The position numbers were made by a program, and so were the translations under genes. The notes below the pieces were generated by a model. It was given only the letters and a program-made list of their open reading frames with translations. It made no database searches and was not told the DNA's origin. Shown piece after piece: positions 1-9,671 of a DNA stretch of 64,000 bases. The DNA comes from Planctomycetaceae bacterium. Lineage in GTDB: Bacteria; Planctomycetota; Planctomycetia; Planctomycetales; Planctomycetaceae. Positions within the stretch are counted from its first letter, which is position 1. Every line of letters begins with the position of its first letter. Location of the stretch: NCBI GenBank assembly GCA_017795105.1, contig CP051247.1, positions 558,001-622,000 of the forward strand, in the 5' to 3' direction.

Positions 1-226
1 CTCCTTCGATGCAATAGTCGATCGCTTCGTGGACCCGCCGTTCGACTTCTTCGGCTGGCGTGATAATCGACTGTTCCGCCAGATAAGTCCCAACCGCGAG
101 CAGCACTCCCAATCCGGCCAGCAGCCAGTTGCGGCCCAGCCCCGTCTGAATGGCTCGAGCCGCGAAGATCGCAGCCACAATGAGACAAATTACGACCACC
201 GGCCAGGGATTTTCAGTGAACCACAT
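1..226 (-). CDS. Membrane protein of unknown function (C-terminus outside window)
   Basis: The gene runs off the left edge, so only about 75 N-terminal codons are visible. ATG at 226 lies 40 bases after the stop of the M28 peptidase gene, so it is probably the last visible member of the same minus-strand operon. Two hydrophobic stretches, at about residues 9-25 and 32-48, look like a membrane hairpin. A charged segment with two adjacent glutamates and arginines follows and probably starts a soluble domain. No catalytic motif is visible and the family is not identified. The start is supported by the first hydrophobic segment beginning right after it. Confidence 0.6.
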   Translation of the reverse strand, partial: MWFTENPWPVVVICLIVAAIFAARAIQTGLGRNWLLAGLGVLLAVGTYLAEQSIITPAEEVERRVHEAIDYCIEG

Positions 227-266
227 GGCTGCCTGCTTTCAATTGTCGTTCAGAAGAGATTCGCAA

Positions 267-2123
267 CTACCGTGGACTGCCGAGTTTGATCTCGACCGAC
301 ATCCGCTTGCCGTCACGTTCAAATTTGAGAGAGATTGTCTCTTTGGGGGCATGCTGATCGACGACTGCCCAGAAATCTTTTCGGGTCCGAATGGACTGCC
401 CGCTGGCAGCAACAATTACGTCCCCCGGCTGGAGCCCCGCCGTTTCGACGGGGCTGTCTTCCGCGACGTCCTGAACGACAAGACCATCGACGGAGGCATA
501 CAGATCGGGAATGATTCCGACGAATGGGCGACCGCCAGCGTGCCGCCCCACCTGGATCCACTTCTTGTTCTCGATGTAATTTGGACGTTCATCGGCATTC
601 GCAAGGTTGAGCGTCAGTTGCTCCAGTACATCGACAACACGCCGCATTCCCTGAGCGTTGATTTCCTCAACGTCATCGGTCGGACGGTGATAATCACCGT
701 GGAGTCCGGTAAACAGATGCAGCACCGGGATCTGCTTTTCATAGAATGGAGCATGATCGCTCGGACCGAGGGCTTTCTCCTCACGGAAGAAATTCAGTTC
801 CGTCTCAGACTCAATTTTCTCGAGCCAGGGATTCCAGACGTCGGACGATCCGACGCCAAACACCGTGAGCTTTTCATCACACATCCGGCCGACCATATCG
901 AGATTGAGCATCGCAATCGTGTCGCTCAACGGATACAGCGGAGCACCGACGTAGTGTTTTGAACCGAGCAATCCACGTTCCTCGGCGGCAAACCAGATCA
1001 GTACAACCCGGCGATCGAGCTGGCCGGACTTTTCGGCGAGCCGACGCGCGAGCGAGAGCAGGGCGATTGATCCGGACGCGTTGTCGTCGGCTCCATTGTG
1101 AATCGCATGCGTTCCCGGAGCCAGCGAGCCGAACTTGCCCCAGCCAACATGATCGTAGTGAGCCCCGACGATAATTGTTTCGCGGATATCAGCATCTCTC
1201 GGCTCCAGGACAGCCACGACGTTGCCCGTCCGCGTTTTGGAGAAGTCGAGATCGGCAGTGCCCTGAAGGGAAACGCCTTTGAGCTCTTGACTGAGCGGCT
1301 TCATCGTTCGATCAATCGCGGCCTCGATATCTTCCAGAGTATGCCCCATGGTCGACTTGAGAAGCTGATTCGCCGCAGCCACTGTGATCTGGAAGATCGG
1401 AATTTCTTCTGGCTTCCCGCCGCCCCCATAGCCGAACTCGAACAGTTCGTCCTGATCCATTTTCACGGAATGGGGATCGTTCACGAATAGCACAGCTGCG
1501 GCTCCTCGTTCGCGAGCATTGGTGAATTTTGAGCGCAGACTGGCCCGATTCACATCGATAGTGCCGTTCCGGTCGACGTACTGGCTTCCCGGCTTCGTCT
1601 GCCCCGGAACCCGTCGCATGATGACGGCCACTTTGCCTTCCAGATCGACCTGAGCGAACTCGTCGAAGTCATTCTCGGCGTCGTCGATGCCATACCCGCA
1701 AAAGACGAGCGGACCTGCGAATGCCCCCGATCCGCCGAACGAACAGACGCGGTAATCCCGATTATTCTGCCATTGAAGTTGAGGATTCCCGATCACCTGC
1801 AACTCGTTTGCCGGCCCCTGTTCGGGCTGAGCGGCAATTGAAAACTCCTGATAGCCATCGTCTTCGTTAGCAGGGAAGGTGTAGCCAAGCTTCTGCAGTT
1901 CCGAGCGCAGGAAGTTGGCACACTCCACGAGCTGCTCGCTCCCCGTGTCGCGACCTTCCATCGAATCGGCGGCGAAGTAAGAGAGTTCCTCGAGGATCTG
2001 CTGTTCGGCGAGGCGATTCGCCTCCATGCTGTCGGCGGCTTGAGCCACGAGGAGAGAAGAAAGCGTTCCCACCAACAGGAACGCGAAAAGCGTCAAGCGT
2101 TTCAACATAGATTCAAATCTCAT
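267..2123 (-). CDS. Secreted M28 family zinc aminopeptidase with PA and PDZ domains
   Basis: The 618-residue protein begins with a signal peptide (hydrophobic core about residues 10-27). A PA-like insert (about 130-285) precedes an M28 peptidase domain. Candidate zinc ligands are visible in order: His322 in GAHYDH, Asp346 in HNGADDNASG, Glu381/Glu382 in AAEERG, Asp409 in LNLDMVGR and His479 in HGDYHRPTDD. A PDZ domain occupies about 535-612, with the usual GLQPGDVI strand. M28 enzymes of this layout remove N-terminal residues from peptides outside the cytoplasm; substrate specificity cannot be read from sequence. The start has a GAGG ribosome site close upstream. It lies 29 bases after the preceding gene, consistent with one transcript from queG onward. 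Confidence 0.9.
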   Translation of the reverse strand: MRFESMLKRLTLFAFLLVGTLSSLLVAQAADSMEANRLAEQQILEELSYFAADSMEGRDTGSEQLVECANFLRSELQKLGYTFPANEDDGYQEFSIAAQPEQGPANELQVIGNPQLQWQNNRDYRVCSFGGSGAFAGPLVFCGYGIDDAENDFDEFAQVDLEGKVAVIMRRVPGQTKPGSQYVDRNGTIDVNRASLRSKFTNARERGAAAVLFVNDPHSVKMDQDELFEFGYGGGGKPEEIPIFQITVAAANQLLKSTMGHTLEDIEAAIDRTMKPLSQELKGVSLQGTADLDFSKTRTGNVVAVLEPRDADIRETIIVGAHYDHVGWGKFGSLAPGTHAIHNGADDNASGSIALLSLARRLAEKSGQLDRRVVLIWFAAEERGLLGSKHYVGAPLYPLSDTIAMLNLDMVGRMCDEKLTVFGVGSSDVWNPWLEKIESETELNFFREEKALGPSDHAPFYEKQIPVLHLFTGLHGDYHRPTDDVEEINAQGMRRVVDVLEQLTLNLANADERPNYIENKKWIQVGRHAGGRPFVGIIPDLYASVDGLVVQDVAEDSPVETAGLQPGDVIVAASGQSIRTRKDFWAVVDQHAPKETISLKFERDGKRMSVEIKLGSPR

Positions 2124-2152
2124 CGCCCTCTGCGGGCCTCAGGGTCGTGTCT

Positions 2153-3823
2153 TCAAACCGTCTTGTTTCTCGTGAGAGCGTGCTGCAGTTCCTGCAGTTT
2201 GCTCAGAGGATACAGACAGAACGGATATTCTCGATCGGCCGAAACGGTTCTCTGTTCGCGAAGTTGCTCCGCCCGCACGACTTGGTCCCGCAGTTCCTGC
2301 AACGGTCGCTCCGCCAGTGCCGCCAGCTCCGCTCGAATCTGTTTCAGGCGTTCGTGCCTCTCCTGATTACGTGGACGAAGTTCACGGCGTTGGCGCCTGC
2401 TCAGACCCTGCGTGCGAGATTCTTCCCGATCGCGAATCAAAGATCGTTTTTCATCGATCAGATCAACGACCTGCTGCGAGTGCTCGGAAAAAAGCAGTTC
2501 CGGATTTTCTTCGGCATGTCGAAGACGATTCTTCAGCTCGACTGGATCGGCTTCGTCCGGATCAATTCGACGCTTCAACGGCAAAAACGCCGTGCCCGTC
2601 GCCACCTGATAGTCGGGAGGCGGAAACCGGAAATAACGACAAATGAGATCATCGGTAATCTCGTCGTACTTGGCCCCGCCAATTCCGTGGATGAACCAGT
2701 CCGCCACGAACAGTCGCAGATAAAGGGTCGTTACCAGGGCCCGCGAACGGATCTTGATACCCCGTGAGGCGAGCTCCTGCAGGAAAGCGACTCGGTTCTC
2801 ACTCGACTCCATAGCGGTGAGGGGGATTTCTTCACTCCAGCCATGATCGTCGGTCAGTTCGACGGCGTCCGTAGTCCTGCGCAGGTATAATCCCTTGCGA
2901 CGCGGGCGTTCGTTCGTCCAGACCCAGAATGGCAATTCGATCAGATCACCGGTGACGACCAGATCGGGCATCGGGTGAGAGTCGGACTTCAAATCGTAGC
3001 AGGCGCGGTAATCGAACAGCGCCTGATTGTAATCGCGGCAGAACTTCTCAGCGTCGCCAATAATGCCCGCCAGGAAATGCAGAAACGTGTCGGTCTCGGC
3101 AATCTGGCTCAACCGGATCTCACGGTTCTGCAAACCGAGCCGATGTTCGACGTACTGCCGCCCGGCGATTAATCCGTCGACGAGATCATCATCTCCGGCG
3201 GTCCTGGAAACCACCTCTTCCCAAAACGCGGGGAGCAAACTCGATTGCGACAGCGGAGCGATATGCCGAGAGGCCCGTTCCGGCAGCGTCTCAAACTGCT
3301 CCCGATTGACGATGCCAGTCTCTTCCCAGGGACAACCGAAGGCCCATTCATCGATCACCAGCGAGCTCTTCTCCAACTGGTCCTCGACCAGTGAGGGCAG
3401 CGTCATCCGCCGCGACTTCACCACGTCGGAATCGATCGTCACGTTGGCCGCACAGCCATCGACGGCATCTGCCAGATGACCGGCAAGCATATTCTTCAAG
3501 AGCACGCCGGGATGATACAGTTCCGGCTGATGTCCGGTCAGAATCAACGGGGCATGCTCGCAAAGCCCTTCCGGGAGAGATCCTCCCGTTGATGCCTGCA
3601 GAAAATCATGACGAGCCGCTCGTCGCCATTCGCCAAGAGAGCGTCCCCAGATGACGAGCTCAGACTGCTGAAATTGCTGACGATTCGCCAGAATCCTTTC
3701 CACAGTCTGTTCGAGTTTCGGCTGCAGAAACAACTCCAGATCGCCACGCGGAGCGCGGTACTGCGTCGCCGTGAGTCGCTGGGCGCAGTCTGTCGTGTCC
3801 TGAATCACCGTATCTGTATTCAC
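2153..3823 (-). CDS. Conserved protein of unknown function with TGHQP motif
   Basis: A soluble protein of about 556 residues that I do not recognise with certainty. Landmarks are an ILTGHQPELYHPG motif in the first quarter, a GIGGAKYDE motif in the middle, and a strongly charged, probably coiled-coil segment rich in Glu and Arg near the C-terminus. The TGHQP and GIGGAKYD regions faintly recall the BshC (bacillithiol ligase) fold, but this is only an impression and no function is claimed. The open frame reaches an ATG at 3919, which would overlap the upstream glycosyltransferase by 44 bases. GTG at 3823 (or TTG at 3826) avoids the overlap and is preferred. It is the third gene of the minus-strand group starting at queG. 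Confidence 0.7.
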   Translation of the reverse strand: MNTDTVIQDTTDCAQRLTATQYRAPRGDLELFLQPKLEQTVERILANRQQFQQSELVIWGRSLGEWRRAARHDFLQASTGGSLPEGLCEHAPLILTGHQPELYHPGVLLKNMLAGHLADAVDGCAANVTIDSDVVKSRRMTLPSLVEDQLEKSSLVIDEWAFGCPWEETGIVNREQFETLPERASRHIAPLSQSSLLPAFWEEVVSRTAGDDDLVDGLIAGRQYVEHRLGLQNREIRLSQIAETDTFLHFLAGIIGDAEKFCRDYNQALFDYRACYDLKSDSHPMPDLVVTGDLIELPFWVWTNERPRRKGLYLRRTTDAVELTDDHGWSEEIPLTAMESSENRVAFLQELASRGIKIRSRALVTTLYLRLFVADWFIHGIGGAKYDEITDDLICRYFRFPPPDYQVATGTAFLPLKRRIDPDEADPVELKNRLRHAEENPELLFSEHSQQVVDLIDEKRSLIRDREESRTQGLSRRQRRELRPRNQERHERLKQIRAELAALAERPLQELRDQVVRAEQLREQRTVSADREYPFCLYPLSKLQELQHALTRNKTV

Positions 3824-3875
3824 CAAGCTGCTGCCCCGCGAGATCTGCAATCTGATACCTGTCGAAGCCCGAAGT

Positions 3876-4634
3876 TCAGGAGTCGGTCGACGAGGCCTGA
3901 AGCACTGGGATCTGACCACACCGGGGGGCCAGACGTTTCAGCTCCCGGGAAATCACATCCTGATAGTGTGCCATGCGTCGGCGGGCATCATCAAGCGAAC
4001 CTCCAAAGGATCGCTCTTCTTCAAGGTAAATCCGCGGCACGGGATACTCTTCGATCTTCAAACCTGCACACGCAGCCTGAATCCAGAGTTGCAGCGGCAT
4101 GGCATAGCCGGTCTCGGTGATCTCGAGCTTCCGGAGTGCCGACGTGCGATACGCTTTGAAGCCACAGAAAGTATCGGTGAGGTTGAAGCCAAGCTGTTCA
4201 TTAAGCTGGGCCGTAATCTCGAAATTAATCCGACGTCGATCTTCCGGAGCGGCGTTGTCGCCTGAAAACTCCTCGAGGTATCGACTGCCGGAAACGATAT
4301 CGACCGGATCGAATTCATCCCGGAGCAGGCGATCCATCAGGACCGGAATCAACTTCGGCTGATGCTGGCCGTCGCAGTCGATGGTGACGACCCCATCAAG
4401 TTCGTTCTCGACGGCGAATTCAAACGCGGTGATCAAAGCCGCCCCGTAGCCCCGGTTTTCCGGGTGACTGATGAGCGTGATGTCGGATCGCTGTTCGAGC
4501 AACTCCCGGGAACCATCGCTGGAGCCGTCATCGACGACCAGAATGTTGTCGGCATAGCGACGAACTTCATCCAGAATGGCGTGAACGTGTGCCTTTTCGT
4601 TGTAAACGGGGAGTGCGACAAACCAGCGAGTCAT
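3876..4634 (-). CDS. Glycosyltransferase family 2 (dolichol-phosphate-mannose synthase-like)
   Basis: The 252-residue protein has the GT-A fold signatures of family 2: ALPVYNE at the N-terminus, VVDDGSSDGS near residue 35 and TIDCDGQHQP near residue 85, which carries the metal-binding DxD-type acidic pair. It lacks membrane segments, so it resembles the soluble Dpm1-like type that moves a sugar from a nucleotide donor to a polyprenyl phosphate at the cytoplasmic membrane face. Donor and acceptor cannot be told. It sits between queG and the unknown TGHQP gene on the same strand, with 122 bases upstream, so it may share the queG transcript without sharing its pathway. Confidence 0.88.
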   Translation of the reverse strand: MTRWFVALPVYNEKAHVHAILDEVRRYADNILVVDDGSSDGSRELLEQRSDITLISHPENRGYGAALITAFEFAVENELDGVVTIDCDGQHQPKLIPVLMDRLLRDEFDPVDIVSGSRYLEEFSGDNAAPEDRRRINFEITAQLNEQLGFNLTDTFCGFKAYRTSALRKLEITETGYAMPLQLWIQAACAGLKIEEYPVPRIYLEEERSFGGSLDDARRRMAHYQDVISRELKRLAPRCGQIPVLQASSTDS

Positions 4635-4756
4635 CTTCAGATCCGTTCTTTTCTACGCGGTCGCCCGATGGAAACACTGGACTGAAGCCCTGGAAGTCCA
4701 CCCGCTGGGGATCGCTTGTATCAATTCAGGCCATTCTAGGCGGCCTGCAATCGGAG

Positions 4757-5926
4757 TCAAACAGGGTCAACGGCAGGCGTCGTCCCCTCCTGCAGGCGTT
4801 GCAGGCAGACATTTAGCTGCCGGAGAACCTGCGAATCCTGTTCCGCATTCCGTCGTTCCTGCAGAAATCCGAGGGCTTCCCGTCCGATCAATCTTGCCAA
4901 CGCCCAGACAGACGCCTCCCGAACGATTGGGGAGTCATCCGTCGCCCCCTGCATTAAATGAGTAGACAGTTCCTTTCGTCCCGAATTCCCAACCACGATC
5001 GCAGCGTTCCGGGCGAGGGCATCCCGCCCGGTTCGTTCGAGCGGCGTCCCTCGAAAGCGAACCTTGAACTCAGCGGTCGTCATGCTGAGAAACGCAATCG
5101 CATCCGGCTGGTCTGGCAGTCCGACAAACTCCTTTGTGGTCGGAAGCGGGGCTTTACGATTCCACGGGCAGACTTCCTGACAGACGTCGCAGCCGAATAA
5201 CCAGTCTTGCATTCCGGGACGAAGATCTTCAGGAATCGACTGATCCCGCAGCTCAATCGTCAAATAGGCAATACATCGTCGTGCGTCGAGGACTCCGGGT
5301 TCCACGAACGCTTCAGTCGGGCAGGCCTGCAGGCAGCGTGTGCAGGTTCCGCAATGAGAAGTCTCGTGAGGCTCATCGGCAACCAGTTCCACATCGGTGA
5401 GCAGCGCCGCCAGAAAAAGATAACTCCCCAGTGATTTGTTGATCAGCAGCGTGTTCTTGCCGAACCAGCCGAGTCCCGACTGCCGCGCGAAGTCCCGTTC
5501 AAGCAGCGGTGCGGTATCCACGACGGCTCGCGTGCGACTCCCGGGCTGAAGCTCATGCAGTTGTGCGGCCAGTTGTTTCAGAGAATCGCGAATCACATCG
5601 TGATAATCCCGGCTGCCCCGGGCATAGCGGGCGATCTGACCGACGCTGGCAGCTTCGTCAGTCTGGTCATCAGTAGTGTGGCCCGGGTCGTAGCACATGC
5701 CGAGCATGACGACGCTCTTCACCACCGGCAGCACATGCCGGGGATGAGCATACGCGTCCCGCCGGCGTTCGATGTACTGCATTTCGCCGGCGTAACCAGC
5801 TTCAACCCATTCCTCGAATTTCGGGAGCGTTAACGGCGTGAGCGCAGGAGCGACTCCGACCAGATCAAACCCGAGATCTCGTGCGTGTTCTTTCAAAGCT
5901 GCGGTGATGGCGGAAGGGGTGCTCAT
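4757..5926 (-). CDS. queG: Epoxyqueuosine reductase
   Basis: The 389-residue length and motif order fit QueG, the cobalamin- and iron-sulfur-dependent enzyme that reduces epoxyqueuosine to queuosine in the wobble position of GUN tRNAs. The putative catalytic Asp is in VVDTAPLLERD (about residue 137). Two ferredoxin-type clusters follow: Cys192, 195, 198 and 202, and Cys246, 249 and 253 in CDVCQEVCPWNR. The C-terminal third has HEAT-like helical repeats, as in other QueG proteins. It is the first gene of a minus-strand group and faces the mqnD-like gene across a 193-base divergent region that must hold both promoters. No other queuosine gene is in the window. Confidence 0.95.
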   Translation of the reverse strand: MSTPSAITAALKEHARDLGFDLVGVAPALTPLTLPKFEEWVEAGYAGEMQYIERRRDAYAHPRHVLPVVKSVVMLGMCYDPGHTTDDQTDEAASVGQIARYARGSRDYHDVIRDSLKQLAAQLHELQPGSRTRAVVDTAPLLERDFARQSGLGWFGKNTLLINKSLGSYLFLAALLTDVELVADEPHETSHCGTCTRCLQACPTEAFVEPGVLDARRCIAYLTIELRDQSIPEDLRPGMQDWLFGCDVCQEVCPWNRKAPLPTTKEFVGLPDQPDAIAFLSMTTAEFKVRFRGTPLERTGRDALARNAAIVVGNSGRKELSTHLMQGATDDSPIVREASVWALARLIGREALGFLQERRNAEQDSQVLRQLNVCLQRLQEGTTPAVDPV

Positions 5927-6119
5927 ACGGTGCTATTCTAACGGAATCTTCGCGGAGTGCGGCAAATCGGCTCATTTGCTTTCTGGGGGGGGACGCATTA
6001 CCGTTCTTCAGAGGTAAAATGCCTCCACTCGACGGGAAATCGGTCCTGCCGAGGCGTTTCTCCGTGGAGAAACTGGACTCCCCCTCTGAACAATTACTCG
6101 AGAATGCGACACCTTTTCC

Positions 6120-6965
6120 ATGGCGGATGACAAAATCCTGATTCAGGTCGGACACAGCCCAGATCCCGACGATGCGTTCATGTTCCACGCACTGGCCAAC
6201 GATAAGATCGACACCGGCCGCTACCGCTTCACGCATGTTCTTCAGGACATCGAAACACTGAATCAGCGGGCCTTCCGCAGCGAGCTCGAACTGACCGCCG
6301 TCAGTCTTCACGGGTACGCTTATCTGACGGACAAATACGCTCTGTGTGCCTGCGGAGCCAGCATGGGCGACAAGTACGGCCCGATGGTCGTGGCTCGCGA
6401 GCCGATGGCGATTGAAGACCTCAAAGGCAAGACGATCGCCATTCCGGGCAAGCTGACCACCGCGTTTCTCGCACTGCAACTGCTTATCGGTCAGGATGCG
6501 ACGTTCGAAGAACATCCCTTCGACGAAATTCTGAACCTGGTCGAGCAGGGTAAAGTCGATGCCGGTCTGATCATCCACGAAGGTCAGCTGACCTACGGCA
6601 CGCAGGGGCTTTCGCTGGTCGTCGATCTCGGCGTCTGGTGGTACGAAGACACCGGCCTGCCTCTTCCGCTCGGCGGCAACGCCATTCGCCGCGACCTCGG
6701 CCAGGAAGTGATGGAAGAAGTCACCGCCTATCTGAAGCAGAGCATTGAATACGGTCTGGCTCATCGCAAAGACGCTCTGGCACACGCCATGAAGTACGGT
6801 CGCGATCTCGATACAGAACTGACCGACAAGTTCGTCGGCATGTACGTGAACGACTGGACGCTCGACTTCGGCGAAACCGGCCGCAAAGCCGTCGCCACGC
6901 TGCTCAAACGCGGCTACGACCAGGGGATCATCGATCACCCGGTCGATCTCGAGTTCATCGGCTGA
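6120..6965 (+). CDS. mqnD: MqnA/MqnD family menaquinone biosynthesis protein, probably 1,4-dihydroxy-6-naphthoate synthase
   Basis: The 281-residue protein has the periplasmic-binding-protein-like fold of the MqnA/MqnD family. The N-terminal GHSPDPDDAFMF motif is close to the SP-P-D-F-F signature of MqnD, which converts cyclic de-hypoxanthine futalosine to 1,4-dihydroxy-6-naphthoate. There is no signal peptide, which argues against a transport binding protein. The futalosine route is the usual menaquinone pathway of planctomycetes (established knowledge). MqnD is favoured over MqnA because of this motif, but the distinction is an inference. No other menaquinone gene is adjacent, so the pathway is scattered. 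A palindromic repeat lies just after the stop. Confidence 0.8.
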   Translation: MADDKILIQVGHSPDPDDAFMFHALANDKIDTGRYRFTHVLQDIETLNQRAFRSELELTAVSLHGYAYLTDKYALCACGASMGDKYGPMVVAREPMAIEDLKGKTIAIPGKLTTAFLALQLLIGQDATFEEHPFDEILNLVEQGKVDAGLIIHEGQLTYGTQGLSLVVDLGVWWYEDTGLPLPLGGNAIRRDLGQEVMEEVTAYLKQSIEYGLAHRKDALAHAMKYGRDLDTELTDKFVGMYVNDWTLDFGETGRKAVATLLKRGYDQGIIDHPVDLEFIG

Positions 6966-6990
6966 TACGATAGAGTCATCATGACGACAG

Positions 6991-7023
6991 GGTAGCCCCG
7001 GTTGAATCAACCGGGGTGACGCA
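6991..7023. repeat. Dispersed palindromic repeat, copy 1
   Basis: An almost perfect palindrome with 10-base arms CCCCGGTTGA and TCAACCGGGG around one central base sits at 6996-7016, flanked by GGTAG and TGACGC. The same core recurs at 62983-63003 in the opposite flank orientation. This makes it a REP-like dispersed element rather than a simple terminator; no U-run follows on either strand. It lies in the gap between the mqnD-like gene and the next SDR gene. Confidence 0.75.
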
Positions 7024-7153
7024 GTCACAAGCGGTCTTCCGACTGACGATTTTTCAGATCGACCTCTTACCGACTGTCCCGAGTCTTTGCTGAAACTGTG
7101 GCGGTCTTCCGTCTCTGCCTGCAATCTGTTCTTCCGAAAGTGCACGACATCTT

Positions 7154-7948
7154 ATGAGCGACAAGTCTGCGTCTTATCTGCAACAGCTGTTCGGTCTCGA
7201 TGGAAAAACGGCGGTCGTCATCGGTGGCACCGGAGTTCTTGGCGGAGCAATTTGCGATTGCCTGGCGGCAGCCGGTGCCTACGTCATCGTAGCCGGTCGG
7301 TCTGAAGACGCCGGCAATGCTCGGGTCGAGGCTCTGAAAGCCGCCGGCGGAGCAGGGGAATTCGCGGCCGTCGATGTCAGCTCTCGCGAATCGGTACAGG
7401 CTCTGCTGGATCAATGCGTCGCCGGTGGACACGCTCCCGACATTCTCGTGAATGGAGCCGGCGTCAACGCGGCGACTCCATTCCTCGATATCCCGGACGA
7501 AGAGTGGGATCGAATCTTCAACATCAACCTGGGTTCAGTTCGCGTCGCCAGCCAGACATTCGCCAAGTACTGGCTGGACGAGAAACGGCAGGGATCGATC
7601 ATCAACATTGCTTCGATGTCGGCTCTGATTCCGCTGTCGCGAGTCTTCACCTACTCCGCCTCCAAAGCAGCCGTGCTGAATCTGACAAAAAACCTCGCTC
7701 GTGAATGGGCCGAGCAGAAGATTCGCGTGAACGCGATTTCTCCCGGTTTCTTCCCGGCCGAACAGAACAAGAAGGTTCTCACCCCGGACCGCGTCGAGTC
7801 GATTATGAAGCACACCCCGGCCAATCGCTTTGGCGAGCCGCAGGAACTGGCGGGAGCCGTGCTGCTCCTTGCGTCCGATCATGCGGGCAGCTTCATCACC
7901 GGTGAGAATCTCGTCGTCGATGGCGGCTTCTCGTCGATGACAATCTGA
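7154..7948 (+). CDS. SDR family oxidoreductase (hexuronate/mannonate oxidoreductase-like)
   Basis: The 264-residue classical short-chain dehydrogenase carries the cofactor loop GGTGVLG (residues 24-30), an NGAG motif near residue 101, the catalytic Ser154 and the YSASK motif with Tyr167 and Lys171. It ends with the usual GENLVVDGGFSS tail. The GGTGVLG variant and overall layout resemble the SDR fructuronate/mannonate reductases, so a sugar-acid substrate is a reasonable guess but is not shown by the sequence. It begins a plus-strand run with nadB and a second SDR, separated from nadB by 52 bases. Confidence 0.88.
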   Translation: MSDKSASYLQQLFGLDGKTAVVIGGTGVLGGAICDCLAAAGAYVIVAGRSEDAGNARVEALKAAGGAGEFAAVDVSSRESVQALLDQCVAGGHAPDILVNGAGVNAATPFLDIPDEEWDRIFNINLGSVRVASQTFAKYWLDEKRQGSIINIASMSALIPLSRVFTYSASKAAVLNLTKNLAREWAEQKIRVNAISPGFFPAEQNKKVLTPDRVESIMKHTPANRFGEPQELAGAVLLLASDHAGSFITGENLVVDGGFSSMTI

Positions 7949-8000
7949 TCCTGATCCGGTACGCTGGTGGGAACCCTGTCCACCGTAGCGGAATCGACGA

Positions 8001-9644
8001 TTGAATACTGAGCTTACTCTCCCACTGTCTCGACGTTATCTCGTCCACTTCAACCCGAAACGCATCCCGCATGCGTTCACGGACGTGCTTATTATCGGCG
8101 GCGGCATCGCCGGCATGCGAGCCGCCCTCAGCGTCGATCGCAATCTCGAAACCACCATCCTCACCAAAGGACAGGTCGAGGTTTCCAACAGCTGGAAAGC
8201 CCAGGGAGGCATCGCCAGCGTCTTCGACCCCAGTGACCATGTCTCCAACCACGCTCGCGACACGATTGCAGCCGGCAAGGGTCTCTGCGACGTCCAGACG
8301 GTCGAAGAGATCACCGAAGCGGCTCCGGAAATTGTTCGGGAACTGATCTCGCTGGGAGCGAATTTCGACGAAGTCGGCGGCGTGCTCGCCCTCACGCAGG
8401 AAGGCGGCCACAGTCATCGTCGCATCATTCATGCCCTCGGCGATGCAACCGGCCGCGAAATCATGCGGGCAATGATCGAACGCGTGAAGACCCACACCGA
8501 CTGCCAGATCTGGGAAGAGACCTTCACCATCGATCTGCTGACCTTCAACGGGTCCTGTGTCGGAGCTCTCGTCTGGAATCCGCATCACGGCAAAACCTTC
8601 ATCTGGGCCAAACAGACGATCCTCGCCACCGGCGGAGCAGGGCGGCTGTATCGGGAAACAACGAACCCCGAGATCGCCACCGGAGACGGACACTCCATCG
8701 CCTTCCGTGCGGGGGCCGTCCTCCGCGACATGGAAATGATGCAGTTCCATCCGACGGTGCTCTACATCGCCGGGGGTTCGCGTCATCTGATATCCGAAGC
8801 CGTTCGCGGCGAAGGAGCCCATCTTGTCGACGTGAACGGCTACCGTTTCATGCAGGACTACGATTCAGCCGGTGAACTCGCTCCCCGCGACATCGTCAGT
8901 CGAGCCATCACCGCTCAGATGGACAAGACGCGGCATTCTTCAGTCTATCTCGACCTCCGGCATCTCGACCGCTCACTTGTTGCAGAACGCTTCCCCAATA
9001 TCGCCGAAGTCTGCCGCAAGTTCGGCCTCGATCTGGCGGTCGATCTTATTCCCGTTCGTCCCGGCGCTCACTACATGATCGGCGGGGTCGTTATCGATCA
9101 CGAAGGACGGACGTCGCTGCCAGGACTCTGGGCAGCTGGGGAAGTCACCTCCAGTGGACTTCACGGAGCCAACCGTCTTGCATCCAACAGTCTGCTCGAA
9201 GGTCTGTACCACGGGCGCGGAGCCGGACTGGCCGCTTCTCGTGAAGCTCACAAGATCGCCGATCACTTCTGTGCGATGCCGATTGAAGACGATGGCAAAG
9301 GACAGTCCGACGAACAAACCGATCTCGATCTCACCGACGTCCGGAACTCGCTGATGAGCCTGATGTGGCGGCAGGCCGGCATCCGCCGCGATCGGGAAGG
9401 CCTGACCGACGCCTTGAAGCAGGTCGAATTCTGGGACCGGTATGTCTCCAGTCAGGAATTCGACAACGTCAACGGCTGGTCGCTGCAGAACATGCTGCTG
9501 ACCGCCCGGTTGATGCTGGCTTCCGCACTCGAACGCGACGAATCCCGCGGCGTCCACTACCGCACCGACCACCCCAAGTCTGTCGATGACCGAGCCCGGC
9601 ACATTAATGTTCACATCGACCGTGACTATCCGTTACGATCATAG
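8001..9644 (+). CDS. nadB: L-aspartate oxidase
   Basis: The 547-residue flavoprotein matches L-aspartate oxidase, the first step of de novo NAD synthesis, which oxidises aspartate to iminoaspartate. The FAD-binding GGGIAG is at about residues 33-38. Later come GGHSHRRI (substrate-binding His/Arg region), ILATGGAGRLYRETTNP, and the GANRLASNSLLEGLYHGRG block characteristic of the fumarate reductase/NadB family. The covalent-flavin motif of succinate dehydrogenase is not evident and no membrane-anchor or FeS gene is nearby, which favours NadB. The frame has no ATG near its start, so TTG at 8001 is the likely initiator. No nadA or nadC is in the window; the two flanking SDR genes give no clear functional link. 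Confidence 0.9.
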   Translation: MNTELTLPLSRRYLVHFNPKRIPHAFTDVLIIGGGIAGMRAALSVDRNLETTILTKGQVEVSNSWKAQGGIASVFDPSDHVSNHARDTIAAGKGLCDVQTVEEITEAAPEIVRELISLGANFDEVGGVLALTQEGGHSHRRIIHALGDATGREIMRAMIERVKTHTDCQIWEETFTIDLLTFNGSCVGALVWNPHHGKTFIWAKQTILATGGAGRLYRETTNPEIATGDGHSIAFRAGAVLRDMEMMQFHPTVLYIAGGSRHLISEAVRGEGAHLVDVNGYRFMQDYDSAGELAPRDIVSRAITAQMDKTRHSSVYLDLRHLDRSLVAERFPNIAEVCRKFGLDLAVDLIPVRPGAHYMIGGVVIDHEGRTSLPGLWAAGEVTSSGLHGANRLASNSLLEGLYHGRGAGLAASREAHKIADHFCAMPIEDDGKGQSDEQTDLDLTDVRNSLMSLMWRQAGIRRDREGLTDALKQVEFWDRYVSSQEFDNVNGWSLQNMLLTARLMLASALERDESRGVHYRTDHPKSVDDRARHINVHIDRDYPLRS

Positions 9645-9671
9645 AACACCTTACAGCAACAGGAGACGCTC

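Noticed and set aside
5865..7145. 426-codon open frame on the minus strand
   Set aside because: It lies opposite the mqnD-like gene, which has clear family motifs, and its own translation has no domain; it is an antisense shadow of a GC-rich gene.
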